A program made the position numbers and the translations under genes. Below, in pieces: positions 1 through 6,703 of a stretch of DNA of 24,489 nucleotides. The first letter of the stretch is position 1; the number at the start of each line of letters is the position of its first letter. The stretch is from a virus, in the IMG/VR virus record IMGVR_UViG_3300035070_000812, positions 1 to 24,489 of that record. The stretch is one strand, 5' to 3'. The notes beneath the pieces were generated by a model. The model did not search any database. It saw only the letters and a program-made list of their open reading frames with translations, and was not told the origin of the DNA.

Positions 1-2
1 TA

Positions 3-3000
3 CCTGGAAGTGTTGCTAATGCATCAAGTATTGATGCATTAGCAGACGTAGATACAACTACAGCAGCACCTACTAACGGACAAGCACTTGTATGGGATGG
101 TTCAAACTTTATACCAGGAGATGTAGCAAGTGTAGACGGAGTTATTAACTTTGCAGTAACAGCTGATGGAACAAATAACTACGTATTCAACGGTGGCGGC
201 ACAACAGCAGCATTAGATCCAGAAATATATCTATCAAGAGGACAAACATACACATTCTCAATGGATGCAACTGGTAGTCCATTGTTCATTAAGACTGTAA
301 ATTCTACAGGGACTGCAAACGCATATAATGATGGCGTTACTGGCAACGGATCAGAAACAGGTACTATTACATTTACAGTACCAATGAATGCACCTGATAC
401 ACTGTACTATAATTCACAGTACTATCCAGGAATGTCAGGTACAATTAATGTACTTGATGTGTTTACACAAGCAGACTGGAATGTAATGTTTAGTACTAAG
501 TCAACTGATGATATATCAGAAGGCTCACTTAATCAATGGTACACAGACGAACGTGTTGATGACCGCGTAGCTGCATTAATACAAGCCGGTGACGGAATTG
601 CATTAACATATGATGATGTTTCTAATACACTATCAATTGCAACTACTGGCGGCGGCACAGGCGGCTCGAGTACATTCTTAGGATTAACAGATACTCCAAG
701 TAGCTTCTTAGGCTTTAATAACAAAGTTCTTGCTGTAAATGCAGATGCAACAGCAGTTGAGTTTACAGATATTTCTTCAGCAATATGGGGCAGTGATGTC
801 AAAGGTAGTGTGTTTGGTGATGACTCAACAGTACTTGTTGATGCAGTATCTAATTTAATCACAGGCGATGTAGTCAACGATAGTGTACGTACAGACAACC
901 TAGGCGGATCAACTGGCACAACAATTAATATTGCTAATAGTTCAATCCTTAGCTTTGGCACAGGCGGATACATTTTAGGTCGCCCATTAGCAACACTAGG
1001 TGCTTCGCGCATTGAACAGGGCGGATTAACATTCTATAGTACATTGCCTATGACAGTTAAAGTAGATCCAACAAGTCCAAGCCAAAACTTGAGCTTTGAA
1101 GGCTTCTTTACTGGTAGTTTAAACGGTAGTGTTAATGGTACACTAAGTGGCGATGTTACAAGTACAAACACATCAACGTTTAATAATTTAACAGTTAATG
1201 GAACATTTACTTCAACAGGAACATTAGAGTCTGACTTGCAAGGTACTATTATCCTTGGTGGCTTAAATAATGCAATAATTAAAACTGAATTTGATGATAC
1301 TATTATTAACGAGTTCGGCGAAGTACAAAACCTAAACGGTCAGCTCCCTAGCTACTTCCTTGATTGGGACAACTTTGTAAACAAACCTGCTATTCCTACA
1401 ATTACTGATCAAATATCAGAATCGGGCGCTGGCGCAACTAACAAGTACTTTACAGATGCAAGAGCAAGAGCAGCACTAAGTGGCGGCACAGGTGTAACAT
1501 ATAATAATACAACTGGTGTTATTGCACTGGGCCAAGATATTGCAACTAATGCAAGTCCAACATTCCTTAACTTAACACTTACTGGTAACTTAACAGTTCA
1601 AGGTACAACTACAACTATTGACACAACGCAGTTACTAGTCGAAGATAACATTGTGACTCTTAATTCAAATGTTACAACTGGTGCTCCTACAATAAATGCA
1701 GGTATCGAAGTAAGGCGTGGCGATGAAGGAGTTAAACAACTCGTTTGGGACGAAGCTGTTGATAAATGGTCAGTCGGCGCAGATACTTTTGTAGCAGCAA
1801 CATTTGAAGGTAACTTAAACGGAAGTATTACAAGCCCAAGTGCAACTATTGAGTTGACTAGTGCAACTAACAAAATTAGAAGTTACTATGCAACACTAGT
1901 TGACTTACCAGATGCAACTACATATGCAGGTATGATTGCAACAGTACAAGCAACTGGCGAAGTTTATAGTGCTGTTAGCGGAACATGGAATCAACTTGTT
2001 AGAGTAGGTGGCGGATTAAACACTGATGGAGTTCCAGAAGGTGATAATAATCTATACTTTACTGAAGCAAGAGGCGATGCTAACTTTACTGCAAACTTGT
2101 TAGCAATATCAACTGACAGTTTAGCAGAAGGTAGTTCAAATAGATATTATCAAACTAGCTACTTTAACCAAGATTTTGATTATCGTTTAACTAACTTACT
2201 ATCAAGTGATATTGAAGAAGGTACAACTAACTTGTACTGGACAGAACAACGATTTGACGATAGCTTTAGTTTAAAAACATCAGATGATTTAGCAGAAGGC
2301 ATTGCAAACTACTACTTTACAAATGCAAGATTTAATACAGAGTTTGGCAATAAAACTATCGATGATCTAAGTGGTGTACAGCTAGGTGCCCCGGCAACTG
2401 GTGACGTATTACAATGGGACGGAACACAATGGACTAATGGTAGTACATTTGCTACTATTGCAGGTGACTTGAAAGGTTCTGTATTTGCAGACGATTCGAG
2501 TGTAATGGTAGACGGTCTAACTGGTGAAATCAAAGGTACTATTAACAACGACGATATTAGTATATTAAAACAAGGTTCGGATGTATACATTACTCCAGCT
2601 ACAGTAACAGATGGAATTAGACTTACTGTTGGTGCTAGCAGCTTATTTTATGTCGACGGTGACACTAATCTTGCTGGAACAGTAGTTGTTCAAGGCAGTG
2701 TACAAACAGCAACTGGCGTAAACGTATTACCAGAGTTTGATTTAGACGGCGACATTGGTAGTGCAGATTTTAGATACGGAAATATATATGCAGGTACTAT
2801 TGTTTCCGATGACTTTAGAGGCGATATTACAGGTAGTGTATTTGCTCTAGACAGTACACAAATTATTAACGACATTGACGGCACTGTAGTAGGTGATGTA
2901 AATAACGCTAACGTAACAACTGGCGTATTAAAAACAGGAAAACTATCTAGAGGTTGGACTGAACTGATAACTAGTGTAACTGCTGAAGCAGGCAGTCACT

Positions 3001-3242
3001 ATATTGTAGATACTAGTGTAACAGGTGGAGTAACTATTACGCTTCCTACTGTTGCAGAACTAGGCGATGAAATAAGAGTAATAGACGGATTTGGCACAGC
3101 TAGCCAGTTTAACATTACTATTGCAAGAAATGGACATAATATCCAGGGTAGAGCAGACGATTTGATTATCCAAACTGATCGTTCTGCATTTGGATTAGTT
3201 TATTACAATGCAGAGCAAGGTTGGATATTAACGGAGAACTAA
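3..3242 (+). CDS. Giant repetitive tail fibre/adhesin protein, 5' end outside window
   Basis: The reading frame is open from the left edge, so the protein begins upstream; an internal ATG at 261 is not the likely start. At least 1,079 residues are visible. It is almost free of Cys and rich in Gly, Thr, Asn and Asp. Two repeat families are visible. Six copies follow the pattern EGxxNxYFTxxR (around 500-565, 1402-1473, 2010-2100, 2108-2200, 2203-2279, 2281-2358). Three copies follow GSVFxDDSxxxVD (around 790-890, 2461-2560, 2818-2920). Both repeats are typical of long fibre or adhesin proteins in marine T4-like phages. The C-terminal ~85 residues form a separate beta-rich cap with a GDEIRVIDGFG segment and end in an aromatic-rich strand. 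Role: probably host recognition at the virion surface (inference). It is followed after one base by a gene whose N-terminus resembles this cap. Confidence 0.8.
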   Translation, partial: PGSVANASSIDALADVDTTTAAPTNGQALVWDGSNFIPGDVASVDGVINFAVTADGTNNYVFNGGGTTAALDPEIYLSRGQTYTFSMDATGSPLFIKTVNSTGTANAYNDGVTGNGSETGTITFTVPMNAPDTLYYNSQYYPGMSGTINVLDVFTQADWNVMFSTKSTDDISEGSLNQWYTDERVDDRVAALIQAGDGIALTYDDVSNTLSIATTGGGTGGSSTFLGLTDTPSSFLGFNNKVLAVNADATAVEFTDISSAIWGSDVKGSVFGDDSTVLVDAVSNLITGDVVNDSVRTDNLGGSTGTTINIANSSILSFGTGGYILGRPLATLGASRIEQGGLTFYSTLPMTVKVDPTSPSQNLSFEGFFTGSLNGSVNGTLSGDVTSTNTSTFNNLTVNGTFTSTGTLESDLQGTIILGGLNNAIIKTEFDDTIINEFGEVQNLNGQLPSYFLDWDNFVNKPAIPTITDQISESGAGATNKYFTDARARAALSGGTGVTYNNTTGVIALGQDIATNASPTFLNLTLTGNLTVQGTTTTIDTTQLLVEDNIVTLNSNVTTGAPTINAGIEVRRGDEGVKQLVWDEAVDKWSVGADTFVAATFEGNLNGSITSPSATIELTSATNKIRSYYATLVDLPDATTYAGMIATVQATGEVYSAVSGTWNQLVRVGGGLNTDGVPEGDNNLYFTEARGDANFTANLLAISTDSLAEGSSNRYYQTSYFNQDFDYRLTNLLSSDIEEGTTNLYWTEQRFDDSFSLKTSDDLAEGIANYYFTNARFNTEFGNKTIDDLSGVQLGAPATGDVLQWDGTQWTNGSTFATIAGDLKGSVFADDSSVMVDGLTGEIKGTINNDDISILKQGSDVYITPATVTDGIRLTVGASSLFYVDGDTNLAGTVVVQGSVQTATGVNVLPEFDLDGDIGSADFRYGNIYAGTIVSDDFRGDITGSVFALDSTQIINDIDGTVVGDVNNANVTTGVLKTGKLSRGWTELITSVTAEAGSHYIVDTSVTGGVTITLPTVAELGDEIRVIDGFGTASQFNITIARNGHNIQGRADDLIIQTDRSAFGLVYYNAEQGWILTEN

Positions 3243-3243
3243 T

Positions 3244-4758
3244 ATGTTTTTAGCAGAAATAAGAAACGAAGCAGCCAAACCAAAAGTAGTTGAAGAAGGC
3301 TACAATGCTGGTGCAGGCGACACAGTCATTGTAGAGGCTCTAAGTAGAGTTGCTTCGGATGGTTTAGCAGATTTTAGACCAGGATTTGCAATTAACTTTC
3401 CGACTACTCCAGCAGATGGCGATGTAATAAGAGTTATTGTAAAAGGATACGGGCATACTCAAAATGCTGTAAGCATTAGAGCGCAACATCCTATAGATTT
3501 TAGAACTACAGCACAAATACCTGATGCAACATATGTTAATCAGTTCCTTGGAGATCCTAAAACATTGTTACTTTCAGATGATAATCTAGAAACAGTGTTT
3601 GTGTATAACGGCGAAACAAGTAAATGGGACAGTAGTACAAATGTTGCATCTTTAGATTTTAGAAGATTGCGCCCAACAGAAGCAGAACTAGCAACTAAAA
3701 ATGTTCAATTAGTAACATGTGATTTTCAACCAGCAATGTGGGACAATCCGTTTAACTATGACGGAACAATTGCGCAAGAATCTGTATATGGATGGAGTGC
3801 TCCTACTGCCGCAGCAAATCACTTAGGATTTATTGAAAACAAGTACGGAGTGCAAACATTTGGTGATGGCGCAGATTATCCAAGTTCTGGAATATATGCA
3901 CAAGGTGATCCGCAATGGCACGATCATCAATATGACGGAGCTCGCCCAGCTAATACTGTAACTTATGCAACCCAATTAGCAAGTCCTGTTACTGACTTTG
4001 GATGGTATTTTGGAACTAATGGCACTGGCGCAGCAGATAATGGCGCACTTCCAGTGGGTGTAACAAGCGGCACTACTATTAACAATTTCTTGTTTGGATA
4101 TCGTGCTTTTAACAATCAAATTGGAGAAGGCGCATTGAACGCTACTGCAACATCAGTTAGCTATAATACTCAAGATGTGTTTCCTGATCCATTAGCTAAC
4201 GAAGGTTACGCAGCAACACTAAATGAAAACTTTGATGTTAACTTCCAAATTGTTCGTGATGATATTGCTAACAACCGTCCATTCTTTGTATGTTGGAGAC
4301 ACTGGAACATTACTGAAAAAACTACCCCTGCTAATAAACTACCACCTGAAACAGTCGGTGGCACAAGTATGTGTAAGAGTTTACCGGTTAAGTTTTACAG
4401 TTGGGGAGCGCCAGCAGCTACCGGACCATTCAATGAAGATTATTATGTTGGCGGCGTAGACGATTTTGAATCATCAGTAGGACACTGGACGTTATGTGTT
4501 GGGTACATAGAAGTTGGCGCAGGTTATACTACTACGCCTGAAAATGCAACACATCCGCATATTTCACCTTCGAGTAAATACTTAATAGTTGTTGATGATA
4601 ACGCTATGACAGATGCAAACGGCGCAAGTGCATTGAACGGAATGGACCAGCGTGTGCTAAAAGCAATACCTGTAATTGAAAACGGTGTTACTACAGGCAG
4701 AACAAACTTACTGGCAACAATTCACGTAGATATTACACAAGCAACCTACGCTGTATAA
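3244..4758 (+). CDS. Fibre-associated protein with degenerate C39-type papain-like peptidase domain
   Basis: 504 residues; GGAG at 3233-3236 gives a well-spaced ribosome binding site, and only one base separates it from the fibre stop. Residues ~20-130 resemble the cap of the preceding fibre (GDxIRVI, aromatic GETSKW end). Residues ~180-460 look like a C39-like cysteine peptidase fold: APTAAANHLGF (186-196) at the start of the nucleophile helix, GHW with H414 in a VGY context, and VVDDN with D451/D452. In the family the nucleophile is the Cys just before x-P-T-A; here that place is Ser185, after Trp184. Other Cys residues (for example VCWRHW and MCKSL) are not in that position. It could therefore be an inactive, binding-only domain or a Ser-nucleophile variant. 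Likely a virion surface or tail-tip protein acting on host surface material. Fold assignment is by motif only. Confidence 0.55.
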   Translation: MFLAEIRNEAAKPKVVEEGYNAGAGDTVIVEALSRVASDGLADFRPGFAINFPTTPADGDVIRVIVKGYGHTQNAVSIRAQHPIDFRTTAQIPDATYVNQFLGDPKTLLLSDDNLETVFVYNGETSKWDSSTNVASLDFRRLRPTEAELATKNVQLVTCDFQPAMWDNPFNYDGTIAQESVYGWSAPTAAANHLGFIENKYGVQTFGDGADYPSSGIYAQGDPQWHDHQYDGARPANTVTYATQLASPVTDFGWYFGTNGTGAADNGALPVGVTSGTTINNFLFGYRAFNNQIGEGALNATATSVSYNTQDVFPDPLANEGYAATLNENFDVNFQIVRDDIANNRPFFVCWRHWNITEKTTPANKLPPETVGGTSMCKSLPVKFYSWGAPAATGPFNEDYYVGGVDDFESSVGHWTLCVGYIEVGAGYTTTPENATHPHISPSSKYLIVVDDNAMTDANGASALNGMDQRVLKAIPVIENGVTTGRTNLLATIHVDITQATYAV

Positions 4759-4768
4759 GGACTAATTA

Positions 4769-5533
4769 ATGGCTAATAATTTAACAGAAGAAAAAAGTAA
4801 AATATTTGATTATGTAGACGCTATGTTAGGCGGCGGCATGGTCGATGTCGAACTTGATCCAAGACATTATGAAATTGCACTTAGTAAAGCTCTTACTAGG
4901 TTTAGACAACGATCAGATCACTCTGTTGAAGAAAGCTATAGTTTTTTAACATTGATAGAAGATCAAAATACTTATACTCTACCTAACGAAGTTATTGAAG
5001 TACGTAAAATATACAGACGTAGTATTGGATCTAGATCAAGCGGCAGCAATGGCGGAAGTTCTTTCGATCCGTTTAACTTGGCATACACTAATACATACTT
5101 AATGAGTTCTAGTTCAATCGGCGGCCTATTAACATACGAATTGTTTTCAGGTTATCAAGAACTTGTAGGCAGAATGTTTGGTAGTTTTATTGAGTTTAAA
5201 TTTAACAGTAGTTCAAAGCAGCTAACAATACTACAACGTCCAAGATCAGATATAGAAGAAGTCCTATTATACACCTATAACTACAAGCCTGATATTGTAA
5301 TAATGACTGATACGTATTCGGGACAATGGATTAAAGACTATACTGTAGCAGCATGTAAAATGATGTTAGGCGAAGCACGTAGTAAATTTGCTACTATCGC
5401 AGGACCACAAGGTGGATCAACACTTAATGGCGATGCACTAAAGAATGAAGCTCAAGCAGAGATGGAAAAACTTGAAGAAGAAGTTAAAATGAACATCGCA
5501 GGCGGCAGTGGCTACGGATTTATTATAGGATAA
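4769..5533 (+). CDS. Virion structural protein, neck/connector-like
   Basis: 254 residues with an AAGGA ribosome site ten bases before the ATG. The N-terminal half has the pattern LDPRHYEIALSKAL-xRFRQRS-x-EES (about residues 29-58), then a 'TYTLPNEVIEVRKIYRR' segment (69-85), a Ser/Gly-rich stretch and a VGRMFGSFI segment. The C-terminus has helices including AGPQGGSTLNG, an acidic coiled segment (EAQAEMEKLEEEV) and GYGFIIG at the end. I recognise this as a family carried by marine T4-like phages near neck and tail genes. The helical N-terminus followed by a beta part is like head-to-tail connector adaptors such as T4 gp13, but direct similarity to gp13 is not evident, so I give no symbol. 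Its stop overlaps the next start as TAATG. Confidence 0.55.
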   Translation: MANNLTEEKSKIFDYVDAMLGGGMVDVELDPRHYEIALSKALTRFRQRSDHSVEESYSFLTLIEDQNTYTLPNEVIEVRKIYRRSIGSRSSGSNGGSSFDPFNLAYTNTYLMSSSSIGGLLTYELFSGYQELVGRMFGSFIEFKFNSSSKQLTILQRPRSDIEEVLLYTYNYKPDIVIMTDTYSGQWIKDYTVAACKMMLGEARSKFATIAGPQGGSTLNGDALKNEAQAEMEKLEEEVKMNIAGGSGYGFIIG

Positions 5534-5724
5534 TGAGTAAGCCCATTCATAAAGACGCTTATAGGCTTTTTTGGATGGTAAAGGGGCATCTTAACATAAC
5601 CGAAGAAACAGTGTATGCTTGTTACGATGGTTATTTTAAAAGACTTTGGGGCAACCACGAAGCATCATTCCACGAAGAAGGTTTTGAAGAAGCCTATCAA
5701 AAAGTTCTTGACAAGCAACTATAA
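5533..5724 (+). CDS. Small hypothetical phage protein (63 aa)
   Basis: 63 residues, starting inside the TAATG overlap with the structural gene, so probably translated by coupling. It is rich in aromatic residues (several Trp, Tyr and Phe) and in charged ones, with no Cys pair, signal peptide or membrane segment. The sequence LNITEETVYACYDGYFKRLWG suggests a short helical protein; one Cys is present. Function unknown. Its last five codons contain the -35 box of the next gene's promoter. The tight overlap and good coding character support it as real, but it has no recognised family. Confidence 0.6.
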   Translation: MSKPIHKDAYRLFWMVKGHLNITEETVYACYDGYFKRLWGNHEASFHEEGFEEAYQKVLDKQL

Positions 5725-5735
5725 GATGCTATAAT
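5708..5735 (+). promoter_or_regulatory. Near-perfect sigma70 promoter for the kinase gene
   Basis: TTGACA (5708-5713), a 16-base spacer and TATAAT (5730-5735). Both hexamers match the bacterial sigma70 consensus exactly. The predicted start is near 5742, leaving about 23 bases of leader with AAGGAG (5749-5754) before the ATG at 5765. The -35 box lies inside the end of the preceding ORF. This implies transcription by the unmodified host polymerase, probably early in infection, within a block of late structural genes. Confidence 0.8.
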
Positions 5736-5764
5736 ATACATATTCGTTAAGGAGATGATATTAT

Positions 5765-6334
5765 ATGTTACCTAAGTTACTAGTTGTAGGACACGGTCGC
5801 CACGGCAAAGATACTGTATGTGAAATGCTACAAGCATATGGTTACAATTTTGAATCAAGTTCAAAGTTTTGTAGTGAGCTGTTTATTTTTAACGAACTAA
5901 AAGACAAGTACGGATATGCAGACGAAGAAGCATGTTATGCAGACCGACACAATCATCGTACTGAATGGTACAACATGATTCATGATTACTGCAAAGATGA
6001 TCTAGCGCGACTAGGCCGTAACCTATTTAAAGAACATAATATCTATTGCGGATTGCGTAATCGTCGCGAATTCTTTGCAATGCAAAACGAAGAAATTTTT
6101 GATTATGCTATTTGGGTAGATCGCTGTGATCACTTACCTAAAGAAGATCCTAGTAGTATGAGTATTGAACAATGGATGTGCAACTATACTATTGACAATA
6201 ATGGATCTCTAGAAAGATTAGAAAAGAACGTAGGAATACTAGTGCGTACTATATTTAAAAATCAGGGACTAGATCGCCTTGCTTCCATTGGACCCCTTCT
6301 TTCTGAAGAATCCTCTGACAGTTTGCACATATAG
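5765..6334 (+). CDS. P-loop kinase, deoxynucleoside monophosphate kinase-like
   Basis: 189 residues. A Walker A loop GHGRHGKDT spans residues 9-17, followed by an SSS motif (31-33), DRHNHRTEWY (60-69), a GLRNRREF segment (96-103), WVDR (117-120) and IDNNG (143-147). This order fits small phage P-loop kinases related to T4 gp1, which phosphorylate dNMPs for phage DNA synthesis; the assignment is by motif and length, and the substrate is not provable. The lid region probably contains the RHNHR/GLRNRR arginines. Residues 164-189 are antisense to the 3' end of the HNH gene and look non-family (GPLLSEESSDSLHI), so the native C-terminus may have been replaced by read-through into antisense sequence. 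It has its own sigma70 promoter and ribosome site. Confidence 0.65.
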   Translation: MLPKLLVVGHGRHGKDTVCEMLQAYGYNFESSSKFCSELFIFNELKDKYGYADEEACYADRHNHRTEWYNMIHDYCKDDLARLGRNLFKEHNIYCGLRNRREFFAMQNEEIFDYAIWVDRCDHLPKEDPSSMSIEQWMCNYTIDNNGSLERLEKNVGILVRTIFKNQGLDRLASIGPLLSEESSDSLHI

Positions 6335-6593
6335 TTTTTAAGTTAGTAGGTCGACAATTATCAAGTCGACCGTCTATGTGATATACATCGAATTGTTCTT
6401 GATGTTTACTTTTATATCCGCATTTTTCACACTGTTCTTTTTTCTGATAACCTGATCTTTCCCATAATGGTACACCCTGAGGCACTCCGTATCTAGCACA
6501 ACTTTCGCACTTAGATCTAAAATATACTCTTCCAGCCTTGCGATAGTTAATTGCAGCTGGTTTTTTATTGCAAATTTTACAAATCGGTCTCAT
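6255..6593 (-). CDS. HNH endonuclease, zinc-ribbon type
   Basis: 112 residues on the minus strand, the only convincing leftward gene in the window. It has four Cys pairs: C5/C8, C29/C32, C55/C58 and C89/C92. The HNH core is VYHIDGRLDNC (70-80) with H72 and D74, then N84 in TNLKTICANC. The C-terminal WKQGDLVPDF is also typical of this family in marine T4-like phages, which argues that this strand is the functional one in the region shared with the kinase. Such small free-standing HNH enzymes are usually homing endonucleases or nicking enzymes that spread within phage populations. The last 80 bases overlap the kinase 3' end. No good Shine-Dalgarno is seen; a late-type octamer lies just upstream. 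Confidence 0.8.
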   Translation of the reverse strand: MRPICKICNKKPAAINYRKAGRVYFRSKCESCARYGVPQGVPLWERSGYQKKEQCEKCGYKSKHQEQFDVYHIDGRLDNCRPTNLKTICANCQRILQKEGVQWKQGDLVPDF

Positions 6594-6597
6594 ATTG

Positions 6598-6605
6598 TAT
6601 TTAGC
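6598..6605 (-). promoter_or_regulatory. Candidate late promoter octamer for the HNH gene
   Basis: On the minus strand the octamer reads GCTAAATA, followed by CAAT and the ATG of the HNH gene. It resembles the T4 late -10 element TATAAATA. If the start is about six bases past the last A, the transcript begins at the start codon. It forms a divergent pair with an identical octamer at 6661-6668 on the plus strand. Confidence 0.45.
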
Positions 6606-6660
6606 TGCCCTTTTCGGTCCCTTTTTTAGGTGGTTTACTAGGGTAATTTACAATCATTAT

Positions 6661-6668
6661 GCTAAATA
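6661..6668 (+). promoter_or_regulatory. Candidate late promoter octamer for tail sheath
   Basis: GCTAAATA precedes the sheath gene; with a start near 6674 the leader is about 30 bases and contains CAGGAG as a ribosome site. Its distance to the gene and the strong Shine-Dalgarno make this an ordinary T4-type late promoter candidate. The 110 bases between the HNH and sheath genes hold nothing else that I recognise. Confidence 0.5.
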
Positions 6669-6703
6669 ATATAAAGTAATAAACGCTCACAGGAGAATAT
6701 AAA

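Noticed and set aside
4223-4459. 78-codon alternate frame in the peptidase-like gene
   Set aside because: Overlaps a fully coherent gene in another frame, with no start signal.
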